In this document: positions 54,866 to 64,000 of the stretch, in pieces
Layout: every line of letters begins with the position of its first letter
Position numbering within the stretch: the stretch's first letter is position 1
Assembly (NCBI RefSeq): GCF_020092905.1
Contig: NZ_JAGSGB010000001.1
Coordinates: forward strand, 1,054,001-1,118,000
DNA: 64,000 bases
Direction: 5' to 3'
DNA from: Pacificimonas aurantium
GTDB taxonomy: Bacteria > Pseudomonadota > Alphaproteobacteria > Sphingomonadales > Sphingomonadaceae
Position numbers and translations under genes: made by a program
The notes under the pieces: model-generated
The model's input: the letters and a program-made list of their open reading frames with translations, nothing else
The model's database searches: none
Told to the model about the DNA's origin: nothing

Positions 54866-54970
54866 CCCTCCTATAGAAGAGTGTCGCCTTGCTCGCGCTT
54901 CATTCACAGGGATAGGAACGCGTCCGGTACGAGAGGCCATCGCAGCCTCGGAGGGGAAAGGGGGGACAGA

Positions 54971-56623
54971 ATGCCATTCCGCGTCGCGGTCCTGTTCCTG
55001 ATCTCTCTAGCCGGATTGTGGACGGCGGAAGCTCGCGCCGCCGACCTCGGCGAACGCTTCTGCTCGGCCGTTACATCCCCCTTCGATGCGGTTCCCGAGC
55101 GCTTTGCCTGTCCGGCAGACCCGCAGGATTATGAAGTTGCAAGGCTATGGCTCGATGCCGAGGTCCTTCCCTCCGACCAGGGCAAGGAAGGTACCAGCGT
55201 GCTCGTCCACCAGAGCCGCTTCAGCCGGCTGGCGGTGCGGTTCCGCTATGCCGATGGCCGCATCGTGCAGCAGTCGGTGCAGCGAGGCGACTACGGCCCC
55301 CATTGGCGCATTGGCGGGCAGCTGGAATTCACCCCGCCCTACAGAGAGGTGCCCGTCGAGCAGGTAACGCTTGTCCTTGACCGGCTCGAGGCCTTCGGTG
55401 TTCTGCGCGCCCGCATTCTCACCGCCGAAGACGCAAGCCAGCAACTCTCGCTGTTGGCCGTTATCGTGGGCGCGTGCGTGTCGCTTCTGTTTCTCGGCGC
55501 GCTCTACAATGCGTTGCTTGCGATCGGAACGCGCCGGGCCTTCATCGGCTGGCATGCGGCATGGGCCACGGCCGTCCTTCTTTACGGCGTCGTCTGGTCG
55601 CACCTCGGCGTCGTCGTCCTTCCGGCTATCGCGGGTTCCCTGTCGGCGCGGTTGGGAACATTGTTCGCGACTGCTGCCGTGGCGGCAGCGATGATGAGCG
55701 TACTCGCCATCGTTGGACGGGATACGGCCCCCAACTGGCTGCGATGGGTGGCGAAGCTTGGTGCCGCCGGGTCGGTCGCCGCCGGCCTGCTTGCGGTCTA
55801 TCCTCCTCCCGGTACGCTGGAGAGCCTGGCCGTCACCACCGGCGTCCTGACGCTCCTCAACCTTGTCATCGCGGCGCTGCTGGCAGGCTGGGGCTGGGCG
55901 ACGGGGTCGCGTGAGGCGCGGGACTTTCTCCTGGTCTGGTCCGTGTCGATGCTTGCCCTCGGCGGCCTCAATATCGTCGACCTCGGCCATTTTTTGCTCG
56001 GCGGCGGGCCGCAGCTCGCCATATTGATCGCCTCGGCCGTGCAAATCCTTTGGCTGTCCGCTCTGGTGACCGTCCGCCTGTCGCGCCTGCGGTCCGAGCG
56101 CGACGCCGCCCGCGCCGAGAAGAGCGCGCTTGCCGAGCTGGCCGAACGCGATCCACTGACTGCGCTTTGGAACCGCCGCGGCTTCATGCGCCGGGCAGAG
56201 GAGATGCTGGTCGAAAGCGAAGGCCGGGTGCATCTGCTGCTGGTCGATCTCGATCATTTCAAGGCGGTCAACGACAGACATGGCCACGACGTGGGCGACC
56301 TGGTGCTGGAGCAAGTCGCGAAGACGCTAGAGGGAACGGTGAACGGAAGACGCGCTGCCGCCGGCCGCATCGGCGGCGAGGAATTCGCCGTTTCCTTCCG
56401 GGGCACGCTGGACGAGGCGAGGAAGCTGGCCGAGGAGATTCGCCGAAGCGTCGCCGCGCTGCGGTTCGGCGGCAAGGCTCCCGGCCTGTCCGTCACCGTC
56501 AGTATCGGCATCAGCGGCACGACCGGTCGCTTCAACCTCCTCGCGCTCTACCGCGAGGCGGACCAGGCGCTTTACGATTCGAAGGATGCCGGGCGGGACG
56601 TGGTGACCGTGCGCGCAGGCTGA
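54971..56623 (+). CDS. Membrane diguanylate cyclase with 7TM sensor
   Basis: The 550-residue product starts at ATG 54971 behind a purine-rich GGAGGGGAAAGGGG leader. A signal peptide (ending EARA) and a ~145-residue periplasmic domain precede seven TM helices (~165-375), the 7TMR-DISM plan. A short coiled coil (RLRSERDAARAEKSALAEL) leads to a GGDEF domain with active signature RIGGEEFAVSF. An I-site RxxD is not evident. It would make c-di-GMP in response to a periplasmic ligand. Confidence 0.92.
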   Translation: MPFRVAVLFLISLAGLWTAEARAADLGERFCSAVTSPFDAVPERFACPADPQDYEVARLWLDAEVLPSDQGKEGTSVLVHQSRFSRLAVRFRYADGRIVQQSVQRGDYGPHWRIGGQLEFTPPYREVPVEQVTLVLDRLEAFGVLRARILTAEDASQQLSLLAVIVGACVSLLFLGALYNALLAIGTRRAFIGWHAAWATAVLLYGVVWSHLGVVVLPAIAGSLSARLGTLFATAAVAAAMMSVLAIVGRDTAPNWLRWVAKLGAAGSVAAGLLAVYPPPGTLESLAVTTGVLTLLNLVIAALLAGWGWATGSREARDFLLVWSVSMLALGGLNIVDLGHFLLGGGPQLAILIASAVQILWLSALVTVRLSRLRSERDAARAEKSALAELAERDPLTALWNRRGFMRRAEEMLVESEGRVHLLLVDLDHFKAVNDRHGHDVGDLVLEQVAKTLEGTVNGRRAAAGRIGGEEFAVSFRGTLDEARKLAEEIRRSVAALRFGGKAPGLSVTVSIGISGTTGRFNLLALYREADQALYDSKDAGRDVVTVRAG

Positions 56624-56633
56624 GCCCGGTTGC

Positions 56634-57494
56634 TCAGCGCGACCAGCGGGCGAACATCGCTGTCGGCAGGAGGAGTCCGCGCGCTTCTTCTCGCACGCAC
56701 ATCTCGCCGGCCTCGACCTGTCCGCCGAGCGGCTTGAGCACCTGGCGGAACAGCTCGCCCAGCGCATGCGCGCTCATGCGCACGGCATAGGCGGTCAGGA
56801 CAAGATATTTCGACCGCTCGTCGAGGAGCGCGGCGAGCGTCCGCGTAAGCTCCGGCAGGCCGGATTCGAGATCCCAGCGTTCGCCCTTGGGACCGCGCCC
56901 GAACTTCGGCGGGTCGAACAGGATGCCATCATAGCGGCGCCCACGCTTCACTTCGCGCTGAGCATATTTCAGCGCATCCTCCACCAGCCAGCGGATCGGC
57001 CGGTCGTTCATCTGCGACAGCGCCTGGTTTTCGCGCGCTGCCGCGACGGCCTTCTTCGATGCATCGACATGCGTCAGCCGGGCGCCCTGTTCTGCCAAAA
57101 GCAGCGTACCCACGCCGGTATAGCCGAACAGGTTCATGACCTCGTCGCCCGTCTCCGTCAGGGCGCGCATCCAGTCCCATTGCGGCGCCATGTCCGGGAA
57201 GAACGCGAGGTGGCGGAAGGGGGTGTTCGCCGCATGGAAGCGGACGCCCTGACGGGAGAGCGGCCAGCTTTCCGGTATGTTGCGATCCAGTTGCCAGCGG
57301 CCGCCGCCTTCGCTGTCGGAGGCTGGCACGAATTCGCCGTGTGCGTCCCAGTCGGCCAAGGCAGGATCCCACAATGCCTGCGGTTCGGGCCGGATGAAGC
57401 GATAGGGGCCGTAGCGCTCCAGCTTTCGTCCGCCGCCCGAGTCGACGAGGCCGTAATCCTCCCAGGGCTCCGCGACGATGGTGGTCAGCGTCAT
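56634..57494 (-). CDS. Class I SAM-dependent methyltransferase (RlmI/RlmK-like)
   Basis: The 286-residue product has a Rossmann SAM site (EVMNLFGYTGVGTLLLAEQGARLTHVDASKKAV) and the catalytic-type motif ILFDPPKFGRGPKGERWDL, as in m5C/m2G rRNA methyltransferases of the RlmI/RlmK group. The PUA domain of RlmI is missing. The target RNA is unknown. Its start overlaps the M16 peptidase stop by 4 nt, making it the last gene of the long cta operon. Confidence 0.88.
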   Translation of the reverse strand: MTLTTIVAEPWEDYGLVDSGGGRKLERYGPYRFIRPEPQALWDPALADWDAHGEFVPASDSEGGGRWQLDRNIPESWPLSRQGVRFHAANTPFRHLAFFPDMAPQWDWMRALTETGDEVMNLFGYTGVGTLLLAEQGARLTHVDASKKAVAAARENQALSQMNDRPIRWLVEDALKYAQREVKRGRRYDGILFDPPKFGRGPKGERWDLESGLPELTRTLAALLDERSKYLVLTAYAVRMSAHALGELFRQVLKPLGGQVEAGEMCVREEARGLLLPTAMFARWSR

Positions 57495-58720
57495 GGCAGG
57501 TCGAGTCCGTGACCCGCCCCGATCACTGCGAGGGCCGGGTCGGAGGCGAGCAGGGATTTACCGGCGGCGCGAACCTCATCGAGTGTCAGCGATTCAAGCC
57601 GGTCGACGACTTCGGAAGGCTCGACAAGGCGTCCGTGGACGAGAAGCTGGCGCGCGACATAGCTCGCCTGGCCTTCGCAGCTTTCCAGCGCCATCAGAAG
57701 ACCCGCCTTGGCGAGGGCGCGGGCGCGCGAAAGTTCGCGCTCGTCGAGATCGTCGGCCGCCTCATTCAGGACTTTCAGCGCGAGGTCGCGCGCCGCGTTC
57801 GTATCGGCGGGCGCGGTTGCCGCGTAGACCGAGAACAGCCCGGTATCGAGGAAGGGCGCGTGGGTTGCGTAGACGGTGTAGGCAAGCCCGCGTTCCTCTC
57901 GCAGTTCCTGGAACAGCCGAGAGGCCATGCCGCCGCCTACCGCCTCGCAGAAGATTCGCGCCGCGAACAGGCCGGGAGCCGCCGTCGCGGGTCCCTCCCA
58001 CCCCAGGCAGAGGTGAACCTGCTCGGCGGGACGGGTGCGGTCGATGGCGCGCGGCGTGAAGCGTGCGGCGTGGACCTGCGGCCGGGTCACCGGGGCCAGG
58101 TCGCCGAAGCGGCGCGCGGCGAGGTCAACAAGCTCGTCATGGTCGAGCGCGCCGGCCGCAACGATGATCAGCGAGCCGGGCTCGTAATTGGTGTCGCGCC
58201 AGGCAATGAGATCGTCGCGCGTCAGTCCGCGCAGGCTTTCGAGGCTGCCCAGGATCGACCGTCCGAGCGGCTGGTCGGGATAGCAGGCCATTTGCAGATC
58301 GTCGAAGATCAGGTCGCCGGCATTGTCGTTAACCTCGGCCATTTCCTGCTCGATCACGAGCTTTTCCCGTTCCAGTTCGACGGGGTCGAAATGCGGGTCG
58401 AGGATCATGTCCGCGATCAGCTCGAGGCCAAGGCCAAGGTCATCCGCCAGCAGACGCGCGGAGAAGACCGTACCCTCGCGCCCGGTCATGGCATTGAGGT
58501 CGCCGCCGACATCCTCCACAGCCTCGGCGAGGTCGCGGGCCGAACGCCCGCCCGCGCCCTTGAAGACCATATGTTCGTACAGATGAGCGAGACCGTTTTC
58601 ACGCCCGTTTTCGCGCCGTGAGCCAGCATCGCATTGGAGGCCGACCGCTACCGTCTCTACGCTCGGCATGGTCCGGCTGACGATGCGCAGGCCGTTGTCC
58701 AGGGTTGTGAGGCGCTGCAT
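57491..58720 (-). CDS. M16 family zinc metallopeptidase (MPP-like)
   Basis: The 409-residue product has the inverted zinc motif HLYEHMVFKG (HxxEH) and a downstream glutamate in KLVIEQEMAEVNDNAGD. The second, inactive half carries GLAYTVYA and the RxxY-type region of mitochondrial processing peptidase homologues. No signal peptide is seen, so it is probably cytoplasmic. It overlaps thrC by 1 nt (TGATG), the thrC-M16 pairing common in alphaproteobacteria. Confidence 0.94.
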   Translation of the reverse strand: MQRLTTLDNGLRIVSRTMPSVETVAVGLQCDAGSRRENGRENGLAHLYEHMVFKGAGGRSARDLAEAVEDVGGDLNAMTGREGTVFSARLLADDLGLGLELIADMILDPHFDPVELEREKLVIEQEMAEVNDNAGDLIFDDLQMACYPDQPLGRSILGSLESLRGLTRDDLIAWRDTNYEPGSLIIVAAGALDHDELVDLAARRFGDLAPVTRPQVHAARFTPRAIDRTRPAEQVHLCLGWEGPATAAPGLFAARIFCEAVGGGMASRLFQELREERGLAYTVYATHAPFLDTGLFSVYAATAPADTNAARDLALKVLNEAADDLDERELSRARALAKAGLLMALESCEGQASYVARQLLVHGRLVEPSEVVDRLESLTLDEVRAAGKSLLASDPALAVIGAGHGLDLP

Positions 58721-60117
58721 CAGGCCGGCAGCGCCGCATTCGTCCTTACGAAGTCGCGTACGGCCTCATAGGTGCCCGGCAAGGTCTCGTAGGCCTCCGC
58801 GCGGTCCATCAGGCCCGACAGGCGGCCGGGAAGTTGCGGACGCATACCGGTCGCGCGCTCCACAGCGGTCTCGAACTTCGCCGGGTGCGCGGTCGCCAAA
58901 GTCACGACCGGTACGTCGGCGGCAAGCTCCTCCTGCCGGGCGGCGGCCAGGCCGATGGCGGTATGGGGGTCGATCAGATTGCCGGTCTGGCGCCAGGCCC
59001 ATTGCAACGTCATCGACATCTCGTCGGCATCGATGCGTGCGCTCGAGAACATCGCCGCCGCCTTTTCCCGAATGTCGTCGTCCAGGCGCAGGCGTTTCGT
59101 CTCATCGAACCCTTCCATCATCGCGGTGAGACGCGCGGGATCGCGATCGGCCAGATCGAACAGCAGCCGTTCGAAATTGGACGACACCTGAATGTCCATA
59201 CTGGGGGCTGCCGTGGGGGATACCGTGCCTGCACTGTAGTCGCCGGCGCTGAGCGCCCGGTGCAGGATGTCGTTTACATTGGTGGCGACGATCAGCCGCT
59301 CGACCGGCAGTCCCATGCGCGCGGCGACATAGCCGGCGAAGACATCGCCGAAATTGCCCGTCGGAACGGAAAAGGCGACGCTGCGGTCCGGTGCGCCCAA
59401 GCGGACTGCCGCGTAAACATAGTAGACGATCTGCGCCATCAGGCGCGCCCAGTTGATCGAGTTGACCGCGCTGAGACGCAGGCCCGCCATGTCCGGGTCG
59501 CGGAACATGCGCTTCACATGCGCCTGGGCATCGTCGAAGCTGCCCTCGATGGCCAGGTTATGGACGTTTGGCGCGATGACGGTGGTCATCTGCCTGCGCT
59601 GGACGTCAGACACCCGGCCCGCGGGGTGCAGCATGAAGACTTCCGCGCACTCGCGGCCCGCGAGCGCATTGATCGCCGCCGATCCTGTGTCGCCGGAGGT
59701 GGCGCCGACGATGGTCAGGCGCTCGCCGCGGGCGGTCAGGAATTTCTCGAACAGCAGGCCGAGAAGCTGCAGCGCGACGTCCTTGAAGGCGAGCGTCGGG
59801 CCGTGGAAGAGTTCGAGCAGCCAGTGGCGACCGTCCAGCTGTACCAGCGGGGTGACGGCGGCGTGCGAAAATGCGCCGTATGCGGCCTTGGTCAACTCGG
59901 CGATTTCTTCGGCCGACAGCGTATCGCCGACGAACTTTGCGATGACCGCGTTCGCCGTTTCTTCGTAGCTGGCACCGCGCAGTGCGCGCAGTTCATCGGG
60001 CGTCAGGGCCGGCCAGGCCTCGGGAACATAAAGGCCGCCGTCACTGGCAAGGCCTGCCAGGGTCACGGCTTCGAAATCGAGAACCGGTGCCTGTCCGCGC
60101 GTGGAAATATAGTTCAT
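58720..60117 (-). CDS. thrC: Threonine synthase
   Basis: The 465-residue PLP enzyme has the N-terminal STRGQAPVLDFEAVTLAGLASDGGLYVP, the PLP-lysine line GPTLAFKDVALQLLG and the phosphate-binding IVGATSGDTGSAAINAL. It converts O-phosphohomoserine to threonine. It follows surf1 by 24 nt and is probably co-transcribed with the oxidase biogenesis genes. Confidence 0.97.
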   Translation of the reverse strand: MNYISTRGQAPVLDFEAVTLAGLASDGGLYVPEAWPALTPDELRALRGASYEETANAVIAKFVGDTLSAEEIAELTKAAYGAFSHAAVTPLVQLDGRHWLLELFHGPTLAFKDVALQLLGLLFEKFLTARGERLTIVGATSGDTGSAAINALAGRECAEVFMLHPAGRVSDVQRRQMTTVIAPNVHNLAIEGSFDDAQAHVKRMFRDPDMAGLRLSAVNSINWARLMAQIVYYVYAAVRLGAPDRSVAFSVPTGNFGDVFAGYVAARMGLPVERLIVATNVNDILHRALSAGDYSAGTVSPTAAPSMDIQVSSNFERLLFDLADRDPARLTAMMEGFDETKRLRLDDDIREKAAAMFSSARIDADEMSMTLQWAWRQTGNLIDPHTAIGLAAARQEELAADVPVVTLATAHPAKFETAVERATGMRPQLPGRLSGLMDRAEAYETLPGTYEAVRDFVRTNAALPA

Positions 60118-60141
60118 CGGGTCCTGTTCGGGGTCTTCGCG

Positions 60142-60789
60142 TCAGCGGTTTTCCGCGTGGGGGGTCTTCGCGTCGGTGGTCTGCTTCGCCGCGCGGCGCG
60201 CCCGGCGCCATTGCAACGTGTAGAGGACGTAGATGACCGAGAGCACGGCTGCAAATCCGAACCACTGCCCCGCATAGGCGCGGTGGCTGTTCGGGATGTC
60301 CTCGAGCGTTGGCGGCGCGCTGGGGCGTAGTTCGGGTACCGCTGCCCGTCCGGACACGAGCAGGAATCGGTCGGCGCCGCTGCCAAGTTCCCTGATCCGG
60401 TCGATAAGGACGCCCTGATAGCGGTCGCGCAGGACGACCGCATTGACCGCGTCCGGGCGCGGCGCCCAGCCAATGTCCAGCATGACGGGTGCGCCGCTCT
60501 CGGGCGAGGAACAGGGCAGGCGGTAGCTGTAACCGGTCTGGCCCTGCAGCGAGCGGCCGCTGACGGCCTGCGGCCTGCCGGACGTTCGGCAGGTGATCGC
60601 CGCGCGGCGAAAATTCTCCGGCGCAGCGCCGGGCTGGTCGAGGTCGATCTGCGGCGCGGAAGGGCGGCGGGCAAGGTCGGAGAGCATCTCCTCCTTCCAC
60701 TCCAATCGGTCGAGTTGCCAGAAGCCCAGCGCGATCATCACCGGCACCGCCAGCACCACCATCGCCGTGGGCAGCAAGGGCAGCTTCAT
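60142..60789 (-). CDS. SURF1 family cytochrome oxidase biogenesis protein
   Basis: The 215-residue product starts at ATG 60789 (ATGA overlap with the DUF983 gene). An N-terminal TM helix is followed by GFWQLDRLEWKEEML, then the periplasmic domain with MLDIGWAPRP, and the C-terminal TM helix WFGFAAVLSVIYVLYTLQWRR. SURF1 assists heme a insertion in subunit I of aa3 oxidases, which fits the operon. Confidence 0.92.
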   Translation of the reverse strand: MKLPLLPTAMVVLAVPVMIALGFWQLDRLEWKEEMLSDLARRPSAPQIDLDQPGAAPENFRRAAITCRTSGRPQAVSGRSLQGQTGYSYRLPCSSPESGAPVMLDIGWAPRPDAVNAVVLRDRYQGVLIDRIRELGSGADRFLLVSGRAAVPELRPSAPPTLEDIPNSHRAYAGQWFGFAAVLSVIYVLYTLQWRRARRAAKQTTDAKTPHAENR

Positions 60790-61193
60790 TGGTCGTCCCG
60801 CGCCTGGTCGTCGCCGTCTGCGCCGAGCGCTCCTTCGCGCGCATCGTGGCGATACTCGAAGGCAAGAAGGAGTCCCTTGCCCGCGCGAAGTCCCACGACC
60901 GTCAGAAAGATGAGAAGCGCCGGCCAGATGGCCACATGCACCCAATAGGGCGGATGCGCGCTGAGCTCGAGGGTCACCGCGCCGACCAGACCGATCGTAT
61001 TGAGGATCAGGATCAGGAACACGACGGCGCCGTCGCCGACGTTGAAGTCGCCGAAGGACAGGCCGCACACCTCGCAGCGTTCGCGAAATTCGACGAAGCT
61101 CTTGTAGAGCTTCCCGCGCCCGCAGCGCGGACATTTGCCGAGCGCCGCGGCGGCGACGTCGACGCGCCGCCCCTCAGCTTCCCCGGCGGCCAC
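60786..61193 (-). CDS. DUF983 membrane protein
   Basis: The 135-residue product probably starts at GTG 61193, 5 nt after the ctaE stop; an ATG further up would overlap ctaE and is not supported. A zinc-ribbon-like CPRCGRGKLYKSF...CEVCGLSFGDFNVGDG leads to two TM helices. DUF983 is regularly found between ctaE and surf1 in alphaproteobacteria. Its role is unknown, presumably in oxidase assembly. Confidence 0.9.
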   Translation of the reverse strand: MAAGEAEGRRVDVAAAALGKCPRCGRGKLYKSFVEFRERCEVCGLSFGDFNVGDGAVVFLILILNTIGLVGAVTLELSAHPPYWVHVAIWPALLIFLTVVGLRAGKGLLLAFEYRHDAREGALGADGDDQARDDQ

Positions 61194-61198
61194 GCCGC

Positions 61199-62035
61199 CT
61201 AGTGACCGGCGCCGTGGACCACGGCCGCGCCGAAGTCGCTGCCCCACACATAGATGGAGATGAACAGGAACAGCCAGACGACGTCGACGAAGTGCCAGTA
61301 CCAGGCCGCGGCCTCGAAGCCGAAATGATGCTGCGGCGTGAACGCCCCGCGATAGGCGCGGATCAGGCAGACGATCAGGAAGATGGTGCCGACGATGACG
61401 TGGAAGCCGTGGAAGCCCGTCGCCATGTAGAAGGTGGCGCCGTAGATATTGCCCGACATGCCGAAGGCGGCATGGGCATATTCATAGGCCTGCACACAGC
61501 TGAAGATCAGGCCGAGGATGATCGTCAGCCACAGACCCTTCTTCAGACCCTCACGGTCGCCCTCGATCAGGGCGTGGTGGGCCCAGGTCACGGTCGTGCC
61601 GGAGAGAAGCAGGATCAGCGTGTTCAGAAGCGGATAGACGAAGGGATCGAGCACCTCGATGCCCTCCGGAGGCCACACGCCGCCGACCGCATCGCTGGTG
61701 CTGGGGTAGAGCGAGGCGTCGAAGTAGGCCCAGAACCAGGCGACGAAGAACATGACCTCCGACGCAATGAAGAGGATCATGCCATAGCGGTGGTGAAGCT
61801 GAACCACCGGGGTGTGATGCCCCTCATTGGCTTCCTTCGCGACGTCGCCCCACCAGAAGGCGGCAATCGCGCAGGTGACGATCAGCCCGGCGAAGAAGAT
61901 GAAATTGCCGAATGCCATCTCGTGCATCCACATGACCGCGCCGCCCAGCATGAGAAACGCGCCGACCGAAGACAGCAGCGGCCAGGGGCTGGGGGGGATA
62001 ATGTGGAAATCGTGGTTTTTGGCGCCTGCCATCAT
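61199..62035 (-). CDS. ctaE: Cytochrome c oxidase subunit III
   Basis: The 278-residue product has seven TM helices and subunit III signatures: HDFHIIPPSPWPLLSSVGAF, EVMFFVAWFWAYFDASL, WPPEGIEVLDP and GFHGFHVIVGTIFL, ending HFVDVVWLFLFISIYVWG. It is part of aa3-type cytochrome c oxidase. Its start overlaps the ctaG stop by 1 nt. Confidence 0.97.
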   Translation of the reverse strand: MMAGAKNHDFHIIPPSPWPLLSSVGAFLMLGGAVMWMHEMAFGNFIFFAGLIVTCAIAAFWWGDVAKEANEGHHTPVVQLHHRYGMILFIASEVMFFVAWFWAYFDASLYPSTSDAVGGVWPPEGIEVLDPFVYPLLNTLILLLSGTTVTWAHHALIEGDREGLKKGLWLTIILGLIFSCVQAYEYAHAAFGMSGNIYGATFYMATGFHGFHVIVGTIFLIVCLIRAYRGAFTPQHHFGFEAAAWYWHFVDVVWLFLFISIYVWGSDFGAAVVHGAGH

Positions 62036-62598
62036 CAGCCTCTTGTATCGGATTTTGCGCGCTTACTAGCGGTCTGCTCGCGCGTAGGAAAGAAGGTATA
62101 GGACAGCGTGACCTCCTCGATCTTCGCCGCGTCCGGATCGTCGAGGAATTCCGGGTCGATATAATAGCTGACCGGCATCGACACGCTCTGCCCCGGCTGG
62201 AGTGTCTGCTCGTTGAAACAGAAGCACTGGATCTTGTTGAAATACTTGCCTGCGGTATCGGGCGAGACGTTGAACGTCGCGACGCCCGTCACCGGATAGG
62301 GATTGTTGTTGGTCGCCTGGTAGAAGGCCAGCTTTCGTTCGCCGATCAGGATCGTGTCGACATTCTTTACCGGCTCGAAGTCCCAGCCGAGGCCGGGCGC
62401 GGTGTTCGCATCGAAGCGAACCTTCACCGGCACGTCGGTGGCCACGACCTGCGCGCTTTCCTCGGCGCGCTGCGTAGTGCCGCCGAATCCCGTGACCTGG
62501 CAAAAAATCCGGTAGAGCGGGACGGAGGCGTAGGCCATGCCGAGCATCAGCACCGCCACGCCGAACATCATGAATCCCGTGCGCTTGTTTGCCGTCAT
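62035..62598 (-). CDS. ctaG: Cytochrome c oxidase assembly protein CtaG (Cox11)
   Basis: The 187-residue product starts at ATG 62598. One TM helix (~9-28) precedes the Cox11 domain: YRIFCQVTGFGGTTQ, FEPVKNVDTILIGE, NKIQCFCFNEQTLQPG and MPVSYYIDPEF. The CFCF motif binds the copper delivered to CuB of subunit I. It overlaps both neighbours by one base, a sign of coupled translation. Confidence 0.96.
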   Translation of the reverse strand: MTANKRTGFMMFGVAVLMLGMAYASVPLYRIFCQVTGFGGTTQRAEESAQVVATDVPVKVRFDANTAPGLGWDFEPVKNVDTILIGERKLAFYQATNNNPYPVTGVATFNVSPDTAGKYFNKIQCFCFNEQTLQPGQSVSMPVSYYIDPEFLDDPDAAKIEEVTLSYTFFPTREQTASKRAKSDTRG

Positions 62599-62723
62599 CA
62601 GCCAGGCATCCTTACGAGGGTGATCAGGTAGAACAGCGCGGCGAGGCCGACGAGGACACCGCCCAGCACATAGTTGCGCTGCCGCCGCCTCCGTTCGAGT
62701 TCGCGCTGCTCCTCCGGGCTCAT
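62598..62723 (-). CDS. 41-residue single-pass membrane protein of the oxidase operon
   Basis: ATG 62723 overlaps the ctaB stop (ATGA) and the TGA at 62600-62598 overlaps the ctaG start (TGATG). The product is a charged N-terminal helix ([16 protein letters not shown]) followed by one TM helix ([20 protein letters not shown]). Small proteins of this layout are found between ctaB and ctaG in alphaproteobacteria and may be CoxF-like assembly factors. The tight overlaps make it convincing despite its size. Confidence 0.85.
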   Translation of the reverse strand: MSPEEQRELERRRRQRNYVLGGVLVGLAALFYLITLVRMPG

Positions 62724-63670
62724 GCGAGCACCAGCCGGTCCGCGGCAAGCGCAGCGAACAACGCGAACAGGTAGAGGATGGAGAAGGCGAAAAGCTGCTT
62801 TTCGGCCTTCATCCCGGCGGGGTCTTCGGCTCGGTTGCCCGCAACCCGGACCGCGCCTGCGAGAAAGACGATATTCAGCGCCAGGGCAGGGATGCCGTAG
62901 ACGAGCCCGGTCAGGCCGAGCGCCCAGGGCGCAAGCGCGGCTGTGACCAGCGGCAACGTGTAGAGGAGGACCTGCCTGCGGGTCTCCGCAAGGCCGTGCG
63001 AAACCGGCAGCATGGGCACGCCCGCTTCGCGGTAGTCGGTTTTCACGAACAGCGCGAGCGACCAGAAGTGCGGCGGGGTCCACAGGAAGATGATGCCGAA
63101 CATCAGGAGCGGCAGAAGGGTGACATCGCCGGTGGCGGCCGCCCAGCCGATCATCGGCGGAAAGGCGCCGGCAGCGCCGCCGATGACAATGTTCTGCGGG
63201 GTGCGGCGCTTCAGCCAGACCGTGTAGACCAGCACGTAGAACAGGATCGACAGGACCAGCAGCCCCGCGGCGGCGAGATTGACCGCCAGCGCCATGATCG
63301 TCACCGATCCGATGGCAAGGAACATGGCGAAGCCGAACGCCTGGTCGCGCGTCAGGCGGCCCGCGGGGAGCGGACGCCCGCGAGTGCGCTTCATCTTTGC
63401 GTCGAGGTCGGCCTCATACCACTGATTGAGGGCTCCGGCCGCACCGCCGGCGACGGCAATGCACAGGATCGCCGTGAAGCCGATAACGGGGTGCACTGCC
63501 ACGGGGGCGGCGAGCAGCCCCATCAGCGCGGTGAAGACGACCAGCGCCATGACGCGCGGCTTGGTCAGGGCGAGATAGTCGCGCCAGTCGCCGAAGTCGG
63601 TCGAGGCGAGCGGCGCCGCCCCGGCCAGTGGCAGCCCGGGCGCCACTGGCGAGGTGGGCGCACCGCTCAT
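62720..63670 (-). CDS. ctaB: Protoheme IX farnesyltransferase (heme O synthase)
   Basis: The 316-residue UbiA-family enzyme starts at ATG 63670, overlapping the ctaD stop by one base. Motifs are [38 protein letters not shown] (prenyl-diphosphate/Mg site) and [26 protein letters not shown]. About nine TM helices follow. It makes heme O from heme B, the first step to heme A for the aa3 oxidase. Confidence 0.97.
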   Translation of the reverse strand: MSGAPTSPVAPGLPLAGAAPLASTDFGDWRDYLALTKPRVMALVVFTALMGLLAAPVAVHPVIGFTAILCIAVAGGAAGALNQWYEADLDAKMKRTRGRPLPAGRLTRDQAFGFAMFLAIGSVTIMALAVNLAAAGLLVLSILFYVLVYTVWLKRRTPQNIVIGGAAGAFPPMIGWAAATGDVTLLPLLMFGIIFLWTPPHFWSLALFVKTDYREAGVPMLPVSHGLAETRRQVLLYTLPLVTAALAPWALGLTGLVYGIPALALNIVFLAGAVRVAGNRAEDPAGMKAEKQLFAFSILYLFALFAALAADRLVLA

Positions 63671-64000
63671 TACTTGATCTCGGGCAGGGTTTCGAACTGG
63701 TGGAACGGCGGCGGCGAGGACAGCGTCCATTCGAGCGTCGTCGCCCCTTCGCCCCACGGATTGGCGGCCGCCTTCTTACCCGCAACGAGAGACACCACGA
63801 TGTTCAGGAAGAAGGGGATCAGGCCGGCGGCCATGATCATATAGCCGTAGGTCGACAGCTGGTTATAGCCCGCGAACTGGTCCGGATAGTCCGGAATACG
63901 GCGCGGCATGCCGTCCTGGCCGAGGAAGTGCATCGGGAAGAACAGCACGTTCACGCCGACGAAGAACACCCAGAAGTGCAGCTTGCCGAGGAACTCGGAG
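63670..64000 (-). CDS. ctaD: Cytochrome c oxidase subunit I, C-terminal end (gene runs off the window)
   Basis: The frame is open to the window edge and ends at TAA 63672-63670. The visible ~109 residues match the end of subunit [40 protein letters not shown], then a TM helix ([18 protein letters not shown]) and the tail [17 protein letters not shown]. The catalytic histidines lie outside the window. It is the upstream member of the ten-gene oxidase/thrC operon seen here. Confidence 0.95.
   Translation of the reverse strand, partial: SEFLGKLHFWVFFVGVNVLFFPMHFLGQDGMPRRIPDYPDQFAGYNQLSTYGYMIMAAGLIPFFLNIVVSLVAGKKAAANPWGEGATTLEWTLSSPPPFHQFETLPEIK

Overview
The window is a G+C-rich bacterial chromosome segment, most consistent with an alphaproteobacterium of the order Sphingomonadales. 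The reasons are an NDUFA12-type complex I accessory gene, a serine palmitoyltransferase/ACP/reductase/acyl-ACP ligase set for sphingolipids, a DUF2155 gene next to mlaD and aat, an aa3 oxidase operon with surf1 and a DUF983 gene, and a plsY-dprA pair near topA. Nothing looks like a phage, transposon, integron or CRISPR array. The one tRNA (Glu, UUC) has no integrase beside it. Genes are densely packed, with many 1-4 nt start/stop overlaps that indicate long co-transcribed units.

Region 1-12.9 kb is the most unusual. On the minus strand a response regulator and its histidine kinase are followed by a TPR/beta-barrel outer-membrane protein resembling Slam (type XI secretion), then a 1759-residue exported protein. 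That protein has a FecR-like N-terminus, six or so ~80-residue helical repeats and four C-terminal modules resembling TbpB-type barrels. A TPR protein cut by the window edge follows. Nearby lie a lipoprotein, an exported caspase-like protease and an exported protein with an SH3-like C-terminus. Together they suggest a regulated surface or secreted system.

Region 12.9-24.7 kb holds nitronate monooxygenase, tRNA-Glu, recJ, an enoyl-CoA hydratase, glpX, a dipeptidase, yebC-ruvC-ruvA (no ruvB), a membrane protein, YbjQ, a VanX-like dipeptidase, and an iron-sulfur/FAD subunit pair of a molybdenum hydroxylase without its catalytic subunit. Between it and the sphingolipid operon is a 465 nt gap. It holds an exact sigma-54 promoter match, a predicted ~163 nt RNA with four hairpins (three sharing a GGCCCC loop), and terminators on either side.

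Region 25.1-33.3 kb contains the sphingolipid operon (acyl-ACP ligase, reductase, ACP, serine palmitoyltransferase), recX, and four maturation genes for CO-dehydrogenase-type molybdenum enzymes (coxG, xdhC, moeA-like, mocA-like). Region 33.4-43.3 kb has a double cold-shock protein, DUF192, NDUFA12, mlaD, DUF2155, aat, dprA, plsY, an MHYT-GGDEF-EAL protein and topA, which appears to start at an ATC codon. Region 43.4-50.7 kb has two exported hydrolases with striking palindromic operators, an SRPBCC protein, a TRIC-type channel and a complete three-subunit PaoABC-like aldehyde oxidoreductase.

Region 50.7-64 kb has an RhlE-type helicase, RNase R, a membrane diguanylate cyclase and one long minus-strand operon: ctaD-ctaB-(41 aa protein)-ctaG-ctaE-DUF983-surf1-thrC-M16 peptidase-methyltransferase. 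It joins cytochrome aa3 oxidase biogenesis to threonine synthesis and proteolysis genes. No computation or database search was run; family assignments come from reading motifs.
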